Positions 1-13,200 of a stretch of DNA of 64,000 bases are shown piece after piece. Numbering within the stretch: position 1 is the first letter of the stretch; the number at the start of each line of letters is the position of its first letter. The notes under the pieces are model-generated. The model was not told the origin of the DNA. It did not search any database and saw only the letters and a program-made list of their open reading frames with translations. Both the position numbers and the translations under genes were made by a program. Source of the stretch: Steinernema hermaphroditum (taxonomy: Eukaryota; Nematoda; Chromadorea; Rhabditida; Steinernematidae); assembly GCA_030435675.1 (NCBI GenBank), contig CM059625.1, positions 14,322,001 to 14,386,000 on the forward strand, written 5' to 3'.

Positions 1-3000
1 CAGCAGAAGGAGTAGCAGCGGCGACGGCGGTGGGATGCCGGAGGATCAGGCCGCTGGGGAACGCGGAGTAAGCGTTTTGGCTGCAGCGGTGGGAGAAAGC
101 GTTTGCGCGCCCGATCTTATTTGGAGAGATGCACGAGACAAGGCGTGTACTCGGCGACGAACACGAAAAATGCAGTGGGTCCACCGACGCACCACACAGA
201 GCGGAGGCTATGAAAGGACGCTCGTGGCGAGAGACGAGCGGATATAGTGTCATTGTGATCTTCTGCGCGCTTCCAAAGGATAAAGAAGTCAGCGGTGGTT
301 TTTGCAGTAGATGCTTAAGGAGTCATATGAGAGGCAATCAACTATAATGAAAGGATTACGTCTGAAGAATGGCGTGTGGTCATAATCGGCGCCAGTGACA
401 ACAGCTTAACGCTAGTAAGTGTTTGCTCATACAGGATGAGACATCAAAAATACATTTTTTAAGAGGGATAAACATTTTCCGTTCGGCAGCGATATCTCAA
501 AAAATACTAAGTTTCATATCATTCAAAGGGATCGCCAATGTGGAAATCGCTATATTCGTTTGTTGGTAGAAATATATGAGCAGCACTGTTTTTGAAAAAA
601 AATTAGAACGAAAGACGAAGGCCCACGCTAGCGAGTCCCCGAACTATCCTAGCATGGGCTATACTTGGATTCTTAACACATAGACAAACGAATAAGACAA
701 ACACCGATCAGTAATAAAGGATAATTAGATTTCCACCAATAAGGTTTCTAGCCTACAAACTACTTCCTGAACCAGACCCTTCTCTCGAACAAAGAAACGG
801 CCTAAAGACAGTGCATTGAACACCCGAGCGGACACAACAGGATTTGGACTGATTGGCATTTTTATTGCTTCGAATGAACACGGTAAAAATGCGCCCGGCT
901 ACAAATAATTTTTCTTTTTATAAAAATCTGATTCAAATGAAAAAGAACAAAATCAAATTAGCGTCAGTGAGGCCTGCCAATCAACCTTCTAAGGAGTGCT
1001 TGGCCTTTAGCCGCAAAAGCGATGGCGTTTTACACCAAAGAGCGGGCGTGTTTGGGTGAATTCACGTTTTCCGGTTAAACCGAGACATTTGCTTAACGAA
1101 AAGTGGCATCAATGTAGTGATGATGCCTCACATGAGCGGCATTCACCGTTACTGAAATTAGAAGGGATGGAGCCAATGATGGCGTCACAATCAAACTCCA
1201 GAGGCATTAACGTGTTACCCTAAATGAACAATTCCGCATCGGTTCACCTCCCCTTTAAATCTGTCAGATTGGTGAACAGGTAAGCCAGTAGTACTCTGAC
1301 TGGAAAGCAATTCCTTAAAGTTTATATATTTAGATATCACAAACATTAAATAATTACTGAATTGCGCAATAAACAAGTGCTGAAATATTGAATGTTTGGC
1401 AGAACGCGACTCAATTCAATTAGCCCGCACGCAAAGTGCAACTACACATGGCCTATGGCCCGGGCACAGACTACCATGCTACCTTAAGGGCCGTTCATAG
1501 TCGGCGGCGTAAGCCTTTGTATCTGGGAAAAAACTACCCCGCGGTAAAAAGGACGCACGCGCGGCCTCCGCTGATTATGAACGGCCCTTTAGATCTGCGA
1601 AATCTGCAAATTTCTGGACGTATTCTCAAAAAAGAAGTCACGCGAAAAGATGTTCAATATGGTGAAGATGAAAACGCTGGACATATTCTGGATTTCGCAG
1701 ATGCCGAGTGTTCGCTGATGAACAAATTGCAACGTTGATCGGTTAAAGACAACACGAATACATGGAATCTTCACAAGTTTTATCAGAGAACGATAGTGCT
1801 ACATAGGAAACCGGACTCATAAGGGAAGGTGCTAGTTCCCAGTTGTGAAAGGCAAGCTAACTATAGTCATTTTCATCTAAATCGCTCTAATTACATGCAA
1901 TCATTAGCATATAGCTATCACCAGTATTCAGTGTTAGCTTCCCGCTTGACAAATTCTTTGAGGAAGTACAAAGCATGACTTACATAGTGCGCGAGAATAC
2001 AAACATCCTCAGGACACCTCACAATTTTCAAAACGATTTCTGCCCGCTAACGTCATCGGCTTTTTTTCTCACCGCGCTCTCGTCGCATGGCGACTGCGTC
2101 ACTTTGCCCAGAACACAACGGCTTGAAAAACAACGCCATTTTAAATTCCTCAACGTTCTTGCTGGCTCAAATTTCGTAAAAACGAACAATATAATGGGGG
2201 CTTAGATAGATTTACGGATCTCATTATGCATTTTCCAAATTCCATTAAAAAAGTAAAGTAAATTGGGGCTTTGGTCTGTAAAAGAATACATGGATTCACG
2301 GTATCTTTACAAGTTTCGTCAGTATACAACAATGCTACAGGAACCAGAAGGCTTTTATGCCAAAGGCAGAGATGCCATCACGACATTGTCTGCTTGACAC
2401 GCCTGATATTTAGTCGTTACTATTCTAATGACCGGGCTGTGCTAACTCTTTTTTTTATGATGCGATAATAACTCTTATAATACACACGCAAAATCGTTAT
2501 TTGTCCAACAAACCGGTTCGTCCAAGGCCGATGCGTCCTACCTAATTAGTCGAACATCTCAATATGTCAATCGTGCAGAATATAGCGGAAATTCGTAGCA
2601 TGTTTAAGAGGCGTGCGTACACAATAGTAGATAAATCACAGTAATTAGAGGGAGGGCTGAATTGAACTGACAGAGAATTGCGTCGATCGGACGGCGGATG
2701 CAGTGATCGATCGTTTCTGGAAGCTGCAAAGACTGGGGAGCAGCAATGTTGCTAAAAGTGATATTTGCGGAGCGGTTTTTTCGATCGATCTGGTCTGGGG
2801 TAAAATTCGTTTTGAGAGGCGTGTCGTGTGTATTTTTGTGTATCGATGGCGATCGATTGTACTTTGCGAGAACACTATGAATGTTCTGCGATTGTGTGTT
2901 GCCTAGAAATAGGAAACTGCTTGCCATCCAACAAATAAGTGAATTCAGGCAAATACAAGCTGTAACAACACGAATTTTTTCAATCTTTTTGGTGCTCGAC

Positions 3001-4009
3001 ACACTCGTAGGTAGAGCATGACCGCTGACCATGAAAACTCCCACAGTTGAATGGTAACCTATAGGTATCACGGCACACTACCAGTTGCTAAAGGGGTGGC
3101 GTTCAGTACGAACATGAATATGATGGTTTGTTAAAAATGAAGACGACAAACCTCGGGGATCTGTAGCATACCAAACAGACACTTAACATGGACATTTATT
3201 CGTTTGTTTCCAACTCCGCCATACGCAAACTGTAAGCGTCGCGTTCCTGAGAGCGGCGTTAAATCGTTAATTCTCATAAACTTTTTGTTTTCCTGGATTT
3301 CTTATTAATCCCGAAATAGCTAAGGGCAGCCAAACGTCAGCTCCGTGAGTCATTGTTTCCCTTCGTGACGGGTTCAGAAGCTCTCAACAACGACACAACC
3401 TAGATTAATCGCTTTACTGCGGTCTTTCGTCAAACGAAAACATGTTGAATTCCTCTGTCTGGAGGGAATACTATACTGTTGTTTGCGGGGGTCTTGATTG
3501 GTCGACCGATTAGCGCAAAGTCCGCAACACAGTTCTCAATAGAGGAAGATGGATGGCGGAGCAGCTCTGTGGAATACTGACAATTAAGGACATTCACAAC
3601 GATCTTTTTTAAACATCCATGTCAGAAACTGTAATCTTATGCCTTACAGGAAAGACAGTGAGATGAGCATCAGCCATAAAAGTACATTAAACTTAACGGA
3701 AGTCAAACTCAAACATTTTAATCTAGACGAACTGTCATTCCAGTTATTCTGCGCGTCAGACGCACGCACCCGCCACTGTCTCCAGTACTACCTGCCCGAT
3801 GCAGCAGAAATCTCATCCCATTCGCGCAGATTACAAAAGCTCGCGGCTAATATTCAAATCAGTCGTCCACTCACATACGCGTACATCATTCTAATTACGC
3901 GCTTCTTCCGTCGCTCTCCTCTCGAACTGGTTCAGTGCTCCGGGCGTCGTTCTCGCCCGATTTCAACGCCTGTCGCCTAATAATACCAAACCCGCTATCG
4001 CACCCTCGC
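1..4009. other. Leading region without a supportable gene
   Basis: No chain of exons with consistent splice phases and recognisable protein content was found here. The first 350 bases are GC-rich, like the promoter or first-exon regions seen elsewhere in the window, and could belong to a gene lying to the left. Two diverged copies of one sequence occur near 1757-1815 and 2284-2350; both start AATACATGGA and share GCTAC plus GGAA further on. The short open frames, for example at 1436-1738 and 3639-3980, have no family resemblance. Confidence 0.5.
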
Positions 4010-5361
4010 ATGTCAGAGCACGACGAAGAAGCGTCCGAACGTGGCGATTATCCTCCGTGGCTCGAATTGCTCATCGATCACTTTTGCTGTTGTTTTGTCA
4101 ACCGACCCATTCCCGATCCTTACGAATTCAAGGTACGCAATGAGTGTAAGCCACCTTACTACGCCGTGCCTAGGATGACCGCAAAGAATACCGTGCACTC
4201 TGCGGAGCCTTTCACGTCGAGCAAATGGCGGTTATTTTCGTCGTTGTCAAAGCATTTCTCTTAACGTTGTTTATTATTTCCGTCGCTTTAATGGACACCT
4301 CGGTGCTCGTGGTAGTAGGTTGGTTTTTAACTATTATTCGAAAAACAAACTTTTAATGCAAAGTGCAACTCGAGAGTGTTAATCAGGTCGACGATTTGTT
4401 CTTTCGGGAATTTGTCGACATCAATCAATGGGTGATTGATTTTTCCGCTTCGGGTACTCTTTTTTTAACGCCCGTAGCTCTGCACTCTAGCCTGTACTTC
4501 CAGAAATAGAAACCGTTTACTCATGGCATGCATAGGTAGACCACTTTCTATCGTGTCGTCCACAGTTGAACAACGCTTCTTTAGGAGACCAATCATGCAA
4601 AACAGAAGCATCGAATAATCTAGGTAGATCACTGATCCTCTAGAGTTTTCAACTCCTTTGACTGTCGCTCTCTTGAATATGCATAGCCAGGAAAGTCTAG
4701 GGAAATTCTTCATGTTTGGTACTCAAATAGTTGATAAAGAGATCGTGTAAAAATATCGAATATCACCTCGTCTGTGAATCATTCTATTTCGGAATAGACA
4801 ATCACGTACACGTGAACTTTTACGCACTACTGTTGCACTGCAATGTCATTAAGTTTCTTAACTTTCTATACAAGCTATGGGGTTCCTGGTACAATAGGTC
4901 GATTAGACAACCAAAGGTTATCGGACGATTCAACGTATACTTTTGTGTTGCTTTCAGGGTGTGGCTTCTTCTATCTTGTAGCAATGGCCAGTTATGGCTT
5001 TCTCCTTGGAGGTATATCAGTTAAGAACTATACGTACATGATACCGTACTTCACGGTGTCGTTTATCTCCATATTAGCGGCGGTCATACATTACTTTGTT
5101 GATCTTCTTGATAGTGCGAACACAAAAGATACTCTTGAAACGCACCAACTAATTGGCTTCGCGACACAGGTGAACTTAATTGAGCGAACGTGACTTAAAG
5201 AACGTTTTTTTCAGACTGGTGCAATTGCCCTTGAGGTGTACTCTCTGGCGGTCGTCTGGCGAGTGTTTCAATACGTCTGCGACTACAGCATGGAGACGGA
5301 AATTCGTGTCAAGGAAGGATACAAGCACATCCTTCTTGAAACGGATATAGTGGTGACGTGA
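4010..5361 (+). CDS. Four-pass transmembrane protein (LAPTM/DUF7027-like), 4 exons, 208 aa
   Basis: Exons 4010-4132, 4174-4318, 4958-5169 and 5215-5361 join in phase (627 nt including TGA). The N-terminal 41 residues are acidic and then Cys-rich (FCCCF). Exon 2 carries CGAFHVEQM followed by membrane segment 1 (about residues 59-81). Segment 2 is assembled across the exon 2/3 junction (about 84-109). Segment 3 (about 115-139) and segment 4 (about 161-184) follow, with a short charged tail. The cysteine plus 'H-V' motif just before the first helix and the four-helix layout recall the nematode DUF7027/LAPTM4-like membrane proteins, which are lysosomal or endosomal in the characterised members. 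That assignment rests on layout, not on a search. Introns 1 and 3 are 41 and 45 bp; intron 2 is 639 bp with a weak GTTGGT donor, but it is the only donor nearby in the required phase. An NYT glycosylation sequon lies between helices 2 and 3. Confidence 0.78.
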
Positions 5362-6145
5362 CATGTGAACACTCGGAAAAGACTTAATGCTCTGATCTCT
5401 GACTCAGGTTGTTGTACTCTTACATGGTGTACTAAAATAGATGAACTGTCCTTGAAAACATGCCTGTGGTGGGAAGCCGCATTGAATGGACAGCATTGCT
5501 GCAGCAACATACAACCGACTTAGTTTCCGTGGTCACCTACTTCCTTGTCGTATTCCTTTCACAAGTGGGGATTAGTGGTGACGTAGCTGATTCGTAGCAC
5601 TTCTCCAACTCTCCACAATGTTTCATCGGTGGGAGGATGTTTCTTTGAAGGAGCGATATTTTAAGATCGCTGTCCTTTCAGGCGATCTCACCTATTCTTG
5701 CCCTCTTGTACAACGATCGCTGATGTTCAATGCAGACAATCTTCAGTGTTCTATGTATGCTGTAAAATTGACAGCAACTTCCGATACTTACCACCTATTC
5801 TTTATGTCTAAACGTTGGGCTTATCTGCAATTCCCACTCCCTTCTTGGTAAATTTGTAGAGTAGGAAGATGTCCTAGAATAGTAGGGATAGACAAGACTC
5901 CACCTATCTACCTACGAGGCGGGCGTCTGATGTGATTTCTGCTGATCAGAATACGGACTAGTAGGATTTCTTGTGCTTAAGCTTGTTTCCATTTAAATAA
6001 AACGGGAAAATTTGATGATTCGATTGATTCGTTACGATATGTACAGTCGCATTATAGTCAACAAAATTCATCAAAAAATGAGCCATTTGCAAGACAAACA
6101 TCGCGAACAACGGGGCCAATCGATTCGCATCGACGTTCGCGCTGC
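5362..6145. other. Intergenic region after the membrane-protein gene
   Basis: No coding exon could be supported. A consensus AATAAA is present at 5996-6001 on the + strand, 635 bases after the preceding stop codon. It may be that gene's poly(A) signal if the 3' UTR is long, but the distance makes this uncertain. Confidence 0.4.
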
Positions 6146-6586
6146 GTGGTAGGTCTTGCCGCGACGGGCATGTCTCTATTTATCGTTCTAACGCGCCACA
6201 ACAAACTGACCACCACAGCGAAATCGAACGGCAAAAACAACGCGAAAGCGATTGGCGAGAATTCGGATAAATTCATACAGGCGAACAAGGTGATCAGTGC
6301 AGGCCCGGAGAGCCGGCCGCGGCTGAACCGTCCGAATAGGTATGTGCATTGTTGAGTCGTCGACGTCGCTAAAACTATTGATTTCAGGCGGGTCAACCAA
6401 CTTGAACACAGATGTTTCACGACGTCTCTTCGCTATTGTCTTCCTATTTCTCTCATTTACGTATTTCCCTGCTGTCCACGTTTAGAAATTAGTGCCAAAT
6501 ATTTGAAAGAAAGTCAAAACAGTGTGAACGAAAAGAAGGCATCGTGTGAAATGCAAAATTTTTTGAATGAACGTCTTTTGCTTTGA
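6146..6586 (+). CDS. Possible two-exon hypothetical gene (weak)
   Basis: I do not recognise this protein. An open frame from ATG 6146 reaches a good donor (AG|GTATGT, exon end 6339). A 48-bp gap ending in TTTCAG (6387) restores an open frame from 6388 to a TGA at 6584-6586. The product would be about 130 aa, with a short hydrophobic stretch near the N-terminus and then a basic, polar sequence. The region is also open on the minus strand (6058-6420), composition is not strongly coding, and nothing resembles a known domain. The splice signals are the main support. Confidence 0.25.
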
Positions 6587-7202
6587 TCAGCACGATAAGT
6601 GAAACTCTGCTTTCTCAGAGAAGAGTCCCACGACCCTGTTCTGCGGATGTGAAAACTGTGAATAGCCTACAAAAATCCAAAACCGTGGGATTTTTCCACG
6701 TTTCGGCTGAAACAGCTCGTCTACAAAGCTGTGAACTACATGGAACTCAGGTCGATGTTAATGATACAGAAGTCGAAATTTGTCTAACATGCTTTATTCT
6801 GATGTTATTTACTTGAAACTGAAACATAGATCCTAATCGCTAATCTCTTTCTGCATCAGAATTCGCAGAAGTATTAAGTTCTTTGGTATCGAAGAGGAAA
6901 GCAGCTATATTCAGCGTATGTTTGTTACTAACTATGGAATGTTAATGCGCATTTGCTCCTACCTATAATATAGTATTGACATTCCGATTATAAATATAGC
7001 CTGCTGACATGCCATTACGCAGTTCTTCTTTGACCTATCACTTCTGCGCGCTTGTCATTCGGCATTTGCACACCTGGTTCACTGCTATTCACAGGCTCAG
7101 CATCACCTCTGGGCTTCGTAATTTGTTTCTTTTTCCCTATTAGCTCCGATTTATTTGCGCGTTCGTTGATTTCTGATCTTTCCATTGGCGAGTGCGTTTG
7201 CA
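6587..7202. other. Upstream region of the PTIP-like gene
   Basis: No gene seen. A TTTGCAG acceptor-like sequence ends at 7203, 17 bases before the PTIP-like start codon at 7221. With no matching upstream donor or exon visible, it is a candidate spliced-leader addition site. Confidence 0.4.
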
Positions 7203-7203
7203 G
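7197..7203 (+). promoter_or_regulatory. Candidate trans-splice acceptor of the PTIP-like gene
   Basis: TTTGCAG lies 17 bases upstream of the ATG with no upstream exon in sight. This is the usual arrangement for spliced-leader addition in nematodes. Inference only. Confidence 0.4.
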
Positions 7204-7220
7204 ACTGGGTTAATTAAGGT

Positions 7221-10200
7221 ATGGAGGGAGCCGTCGACGGCATGTCCGTGCACCGAACCGAAGACGAACCGATGAGCCCTCTAGAACCCCTCGACCCGCA
7301 CAGGCTACGCGAAATGGTGGTCGATCAGCACAATATGACCGCGGGCGGTCATCTTCAACGCATGCAGAGCATGCAGGTTCGCTAGAACTCCACGGATATA
7401 ACCGACTATTAAAGTTTCAGTGTTTTCAATGGTCACCTTCCGCTATTCCGGCCCTCATCCAAGCAGCCGGTCAGTCCCCCCTTCGTGGCCACTCCCGAGA
7501 AAGCAACAACTCCGGCTCACCAGCGGCGCAGCGACGCAGGTTATCGTCGGGAAGCGACTCGCACAGCATGCAGCAGCTTCCCCAGTTGAGCCAACCGTCG
7601 TCGAATTTCAATGACCAACAGCGAACGCCAATGAACTTCAATCAAAACAACGAAATCAACTCACCAAACGCTCGATCAGTTCCAATGTCGATTCCACAGC
7701 AGACGTCACAACACTCAGCGATTGGAATGCTCCCAGGTTGGTTAGCTGGTGATACTTATCTGCTTTTGCCGATAAGTCTCGCTTACTGATACAGATTTTC
7801 CGACCCTCTATTTTGGCTAGGCTAGTGGAGTAGGAGGGGGAGAAGACTGTAGCTGTACGATTGTGATAAGACAAACACCGCGAGAACAGGCAGTTTGTGG
7901 GAGAAATTTTGAAATTTAAAAGAGCCCGCGTAGTTACGGGGTTGTGAGTACGGGTTGCTTTTATGGTGTTCTTTCGGCACGAGCTCCTTTATGAATACTA
8001 AGTAACAAAAAGAGGTGAGATTTTGGAATTGTTTTGTAATTTTTACTCGATTTCTCCAGTGGGAAGCGACAAAAAAGCAATTATTTGCAGTAAGTTCTTG
8101 AATGGAAACATTGCCCGTGAGGCTAGTTATAAAACAGGCTAGAACAGTACTTCCCTTTCTGTCTGTGCAGTTTTTGAAGAGTAACATCTTAGACAAAGCT
8201 ATTTTTGGCTTCTCCTTTGAACGTTGTTCTCAATTCACCACGCCTCTCCAAAAAAGTGCAAATTGTTCCCTAGTAACGGAGTGAATCAGCTTTCTCGGAA
8301 CCTCTAATGACGACACAAACCGGAACACTATTACAAAACGTGTTCTTTAGACAGTGTAACTTTAATATTTCAGGTCAAAACCCACTCGGAAGTCCGCCAT
8401 CCGTTCAGTCACCCTTCAACAGGAATACACCGGGGCCAAGTATAACCCCGTCGTCCCCATTTCCGCTATCATCTAATCACTTTCCGGGTCAATCGCCGAG
8501 TTCAGGTAAGAACACTCATGCCTATGGTGCTGCTATACACACCTTATAGCAGGGCTACACGGGATGGGCGCCATCGGGCAACCGCAGCCGCCGCAAACCC
8601 CACAGAACCACGTAAATCCGGCGAATCAAGTGAATATGTCACCATCGCAGAACCAAAGCCTCTATTCCAATGCGCAAGCACCTCGGAATGTGCCGTATCC
8701 TGCTTCCAATCAGCCAACGTCAGCGGCACAGTCCCAACACACGTCATATCCGTTTCCCACAAACGCCGGTCAAGTTCCGGGCTCTCAAGCACCGCAGCTT
8801 CCGCCTCAGCAGCAGCAGCAGTGGATGAGTCCCCAGCAAGTAAGTTCGCAGCACAATGAGGGAAAAGCGGCAAAAGAGTGCTGGTAATTCGGTGGAAAAC
8901 AACATAATTATATGACGATGATTAGATCGACACGCTAAATGCGGCGTACTATACGATAAACAAAGCAACCGCGAAGCGTGAGAGGTTTCGCCGTCGACAA
9001 AAACGAAATAATCGGAATAAACAGAGAAAATCCGATATTTTCAACGCAAGCGCGCGCTGATTTAATTAAACTACTTTGAGCTCAATGCGGCCAAAAATGA
9101 GAAAAGGGCCCAAATCAAGAAGTGGCTTCGCGTCTTCGCAGATAAAAGCATGCTATTTGTAAAATTTGAAAAACACGTAGATATATGTTGTTTAGCTAAA
9201 GTTCGCATTTACCTTCCACTAAATATTAGTCTTTGTCTATCGTTAGCCCTTTAGAGCGCAGACAAAACGAAAAGCGAACGGAAAATACGAGTCAGCGTTG
9301 GGCAAATAAAGGTCCCATGTCAGCGCATGCGAATTGTTCCCAGGGTTTCGAATTTGAGTTCATTGGTATCCAATAGTATTTGCTTAAACGTTACTAAGTG
9401 AAAGTTAGGAAAGGATCATTGATCAATAGCTGGACAGTGAATGGAAAAGGCTGCTTCTTTGTCCGGTTTTATTAATAAATAAACACAAATAAAAGTCAAA
9501 GAATAAGCGAAAGAAGACCATATTAAAACACCAGTTCACCACATTGAGCCTATATTTCAGTGCACAAAGGCTGCAGCTATCGAGAAAACGCATATAGCAT
9601 CAATTTATGGCTTAATTTATAACGCCACTGGTTTGCGCGAGAACACGATTCATGCGAGAGACCCTTAGTGGCAGTTCGAGGCTGTTGCCTTCGTCGAAAT
9701 TACTACTATCCGCTTAACGGCTCATTTATAGCGACGTGGAAAAATAAGTCATTAGGCCGCATTGATGCATAATTTGAAGGGTGGTTAGCATGCGCGAAGC
9801 GATGTACAGCAGCGGAAGGCGTGAGGTTTTGGAAAGTGACTCAACGTAAAGTCCGTCGCCATCGATTTTAATATAGATATAATGGCTTTTCCTTCGGCTA
9901 TAAAGCTTCGTAATCTTAGAAGAGACTCAGAACAAAAATGACACGCTGTGCTTTAGATGCAACAACACTTCGCCGGGCAGCCACGGATGTTTGGGAACCC
10001 AGGAGGACAGAGAGTCGTCGTTCAACGGGTACCGTACCCGCAAGGTAAGGCTGAACATGAAGAACATGGGACATGATAAAAGGAGGAGACACCGAGGGGG
10101 AATTGCCCGGGCTTTGGCTGGCGATTAAAGAGGTTTTCTTCAAAGAGGGGCGAAGGCGATGCTGGAAAACAGAAATGTTTAATTGAGAAAGAGTATGCAA

Positions 10201-13200
10201 GTTGGTAATCAAGATCGACGATGAAACCTGACCCCTGGCCGCTGGGGAGTGCCCATGGACGACGACAGAGACGGCGCGCGGCGCTTTCGAAGCGCGTCGT
10301 CTTTGTTTTGTCATGTGGCTCCAGCGAAGTCGCGCCGTTTGTTGTTGATTTGCATCACGAGAGAGCAATTCATGGATATTTTTATAAGCGTGATGCACAA
10401 CGGAGCTCGCCTAGGCGAAGTGAAAACGAAACCAGCGCTGCCCTGCTCACTTTTTGTGCTGTCCCAAGGCTGGATACAGCAAGTTGAAAAGTCGGCCTTA
10501 AGTGCCGAGTTGGGAAGGGGCCGCAGCAGACAATCACTGAGGGCCGCAGAAGACGAACAAGAGGAAAAGTTGTCGAGCACCGGAAGCAACTGCGCACGAT
10601 TCATGGTAGCGGCGGCGCCGTTTCCCTCCGTTTTCGGCGCAAAGTATGAACGCTCTCGCGCGTATTCTGTTTTCGTTTCGACAAGGTTGTGGTTTGTTGC
10701 GCCCATTATAAATGTATACGCTCTGTGCTACGGCGACGTCCTCGTCGTCGCAATGGGGGTGGCGGCCACGGGGCCGGGCCACCAACGGAGTTCTGACCGA
10801 TTGAGAGCACGACGGAGACGGACGCGAAGAGTCGTCGTCGACACGCAGACGGCCGTAGGCCAAAGCTTGCGACCCGCACTTACTTGCCCAAGTAGTCCAC
10901 TCGAGTTGCGTCGAGTCAACTTTCTGCAGAAATTAATTTCTTCGTCCTTTTTGCTCATAGATTCCTGATAGTTCTTGCTTCATTTGCCTAAGGCTGTAGA
11001 ATATAAGCGCATTTCTTTTCGGGAAGATGTACTATATCAAGTTCGTTGTAACAAAAGTGGCTTGGAAAGCTGGTTTCTCTCCCTTAGATCTCGGCTTTGC
11101 AATTACTTCTCGATGCTTTCTTTCAAAAAACAATTATTTATTTTCAATTTTCGTGGCAGTTTTCTAAAGTCACGTATTGGACAAAAGTACCAAAAATGTT
11201 CGAAACGATCGAGATTCCATATAGGGTGTTGCGCGATAATTCTGATTTTGGAATAAAACACCACAAATACAGAAATTGTCATCAATAGCTCATTATGTAT
11301 TGAGGCACGGGAAGCATAGACAATTTGAAAGCCAGATTTGGGAACGCGATGACTCAAAGCCTCTGTTTTTTCCGCGCTATAAGCATCTACGTCTAAGACT
11401 ATCATCAAAGCCTTCTTTAAAAGTATGCGTTTGATTAAAAAAACGATTGAGAAAAACAGTTTCATCATAAAGGACTAAATAACATTCTCAAAGCGATGTA
11501 ATGAATATTTCCATGACTTTGAAAAGAGTTAAGGCATGTCAGCTAAATCAAATTCCATTTATAGCTTTTATTGGAATCGTGGTTTTTTAGCGGATTTGAA
11601 AAGCACTTAGGAGCTTTTCTATCCTTACCAGTTGACCATGACTGGTAAGGATAGCAAAGCTAGCCAGTCATGGTCAACTGGAAAAGATAACGTCTTTCCG
11701 TGACAATCTCGATATTAGGAAACAGAAAAACTTACTTTGTTGTTGGCGAAGACGTAACCGCAGCTGGTTAGATGAAAATCCGTCGCATTCCGTTCGAGGG
11801 GAGATGTTAGGGTTGTTTTGTCGACGACTATAAATACACGTCGCTTCACGCGTGCTTCAAGCCTCGAAATAACAACTTCTCGTAAGTTCCGGGATTTTAG
11901 TCTTAGATGGCGATTATGAACGCAACACAATATTTTCCACGTAGCTGAGTATCATACGGGGCGTTGGGAGCGGTTGGCTCATGCGGTTGGTCCAATCAAG
12001 CAAAGAACCTCCAGAGCAAGTGAGCTGGGGTAGAAGAGGCACCAGAACGCGCACTACCAAAGGTCGCTTACACACGTTTCCGTCTCCAAAAGCACTCTAA
12101 AAACGCGAACGCCGATCAATTGCGTTTGGCCTTGTAAAGAATTTAATTAAGCTGGCTGTTGTCTTTGGCAACGGCGAAAGAGAAATATATGGGTTTGCAG
12201 CAAAGGTTGTTGTGAATCAGAAATTATTTTCCTGTGGGAACGGAACGAGAGGGAAAAGAATTCATTAAATATTACAAAGGGTCTCCGCGGGAAAAAGGCG
12301 TAGTTTTGGGCAGCAGTCAGTGCTCGTTACATGTGTTTAAATAATTGATTGGGTGAGCAGATGTTTATGAGACTGAACTGGGTGATTATCCTTGACAGGG
12401 GAGCTGTTTTTATAAGCACGAGAAATGTTGCATAATGTGGTAGTAATTTGTAACGAAAGACGGTGTAAAGGACAGTAAACCTAAGCAGCCGGGCAAATCT
12501 ACAACTACAGAGCAGAGCTCCAAGCGACAACAATGGGTGCGGGCAAAGATGAGAAGACTAGGGGACAAACATGAGCAGGCAGAATAAAAACCGAGCGGTC
12601 AATTTTCAATTTCGAAGAGCCAGTTATAATAAATGAATCTCACTAAGCGCAGACTGCCTTACCATAAATTACAATCGCGGTCTCTTATTATATGCGTTCG
12701 TCCGGCTCACTTACCCGCAATCGTTTGCAGGCTACAACACAGCAATGACACAGGCGCAGCCGGGCTACCCTCGACCGACCCGTCTTCCATATCCGCCGGG
12801 AAATCCTTCCGCACCTGCGTCGCAACAGCAGGGCGGGCAGTCGTCGCAAACCCCGTCTCAGCAGACGCCGCCGTCTGCGGTGACGTCGCCGCCGGTCGCC
12901 TACCCGCCGGCTTTGCAGGCGAAAGAACAACAAACACAACAACAACAGCAGCAAGCGCATCAACAACAACAACAACACATCAATGGTTTCGTCGTTCCGC
13001 CGCCGCAGGCGATTTCACAGCCGACGCCACAAGCACCCATTGGCTTTCCGACTGCCCTTCCGAACTTCCCGCCCCCTCCAGGGGCACAAGTGCCTCCTCA
13101 GGCTATGACTCCGCGGACACCTCTGGTGAGTAAGGGCTTCAAATGCATCATGATCTTTCATCACCAACACAATTATCGTCGGCGGTGACGTCACTGATCC

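Noticed and set aside
1436..1738. 100-codon open frame near the left edge
   Set aside because: No recognisable features, and an overlapping minus frame is open as well.
10249..10968. 239-codon open frame in PTIP intron 5
   Set aside because: GC-rich segment open on both strands, no domain, low-complexity Arg/Ser content, no splice support; more likely non-coding.
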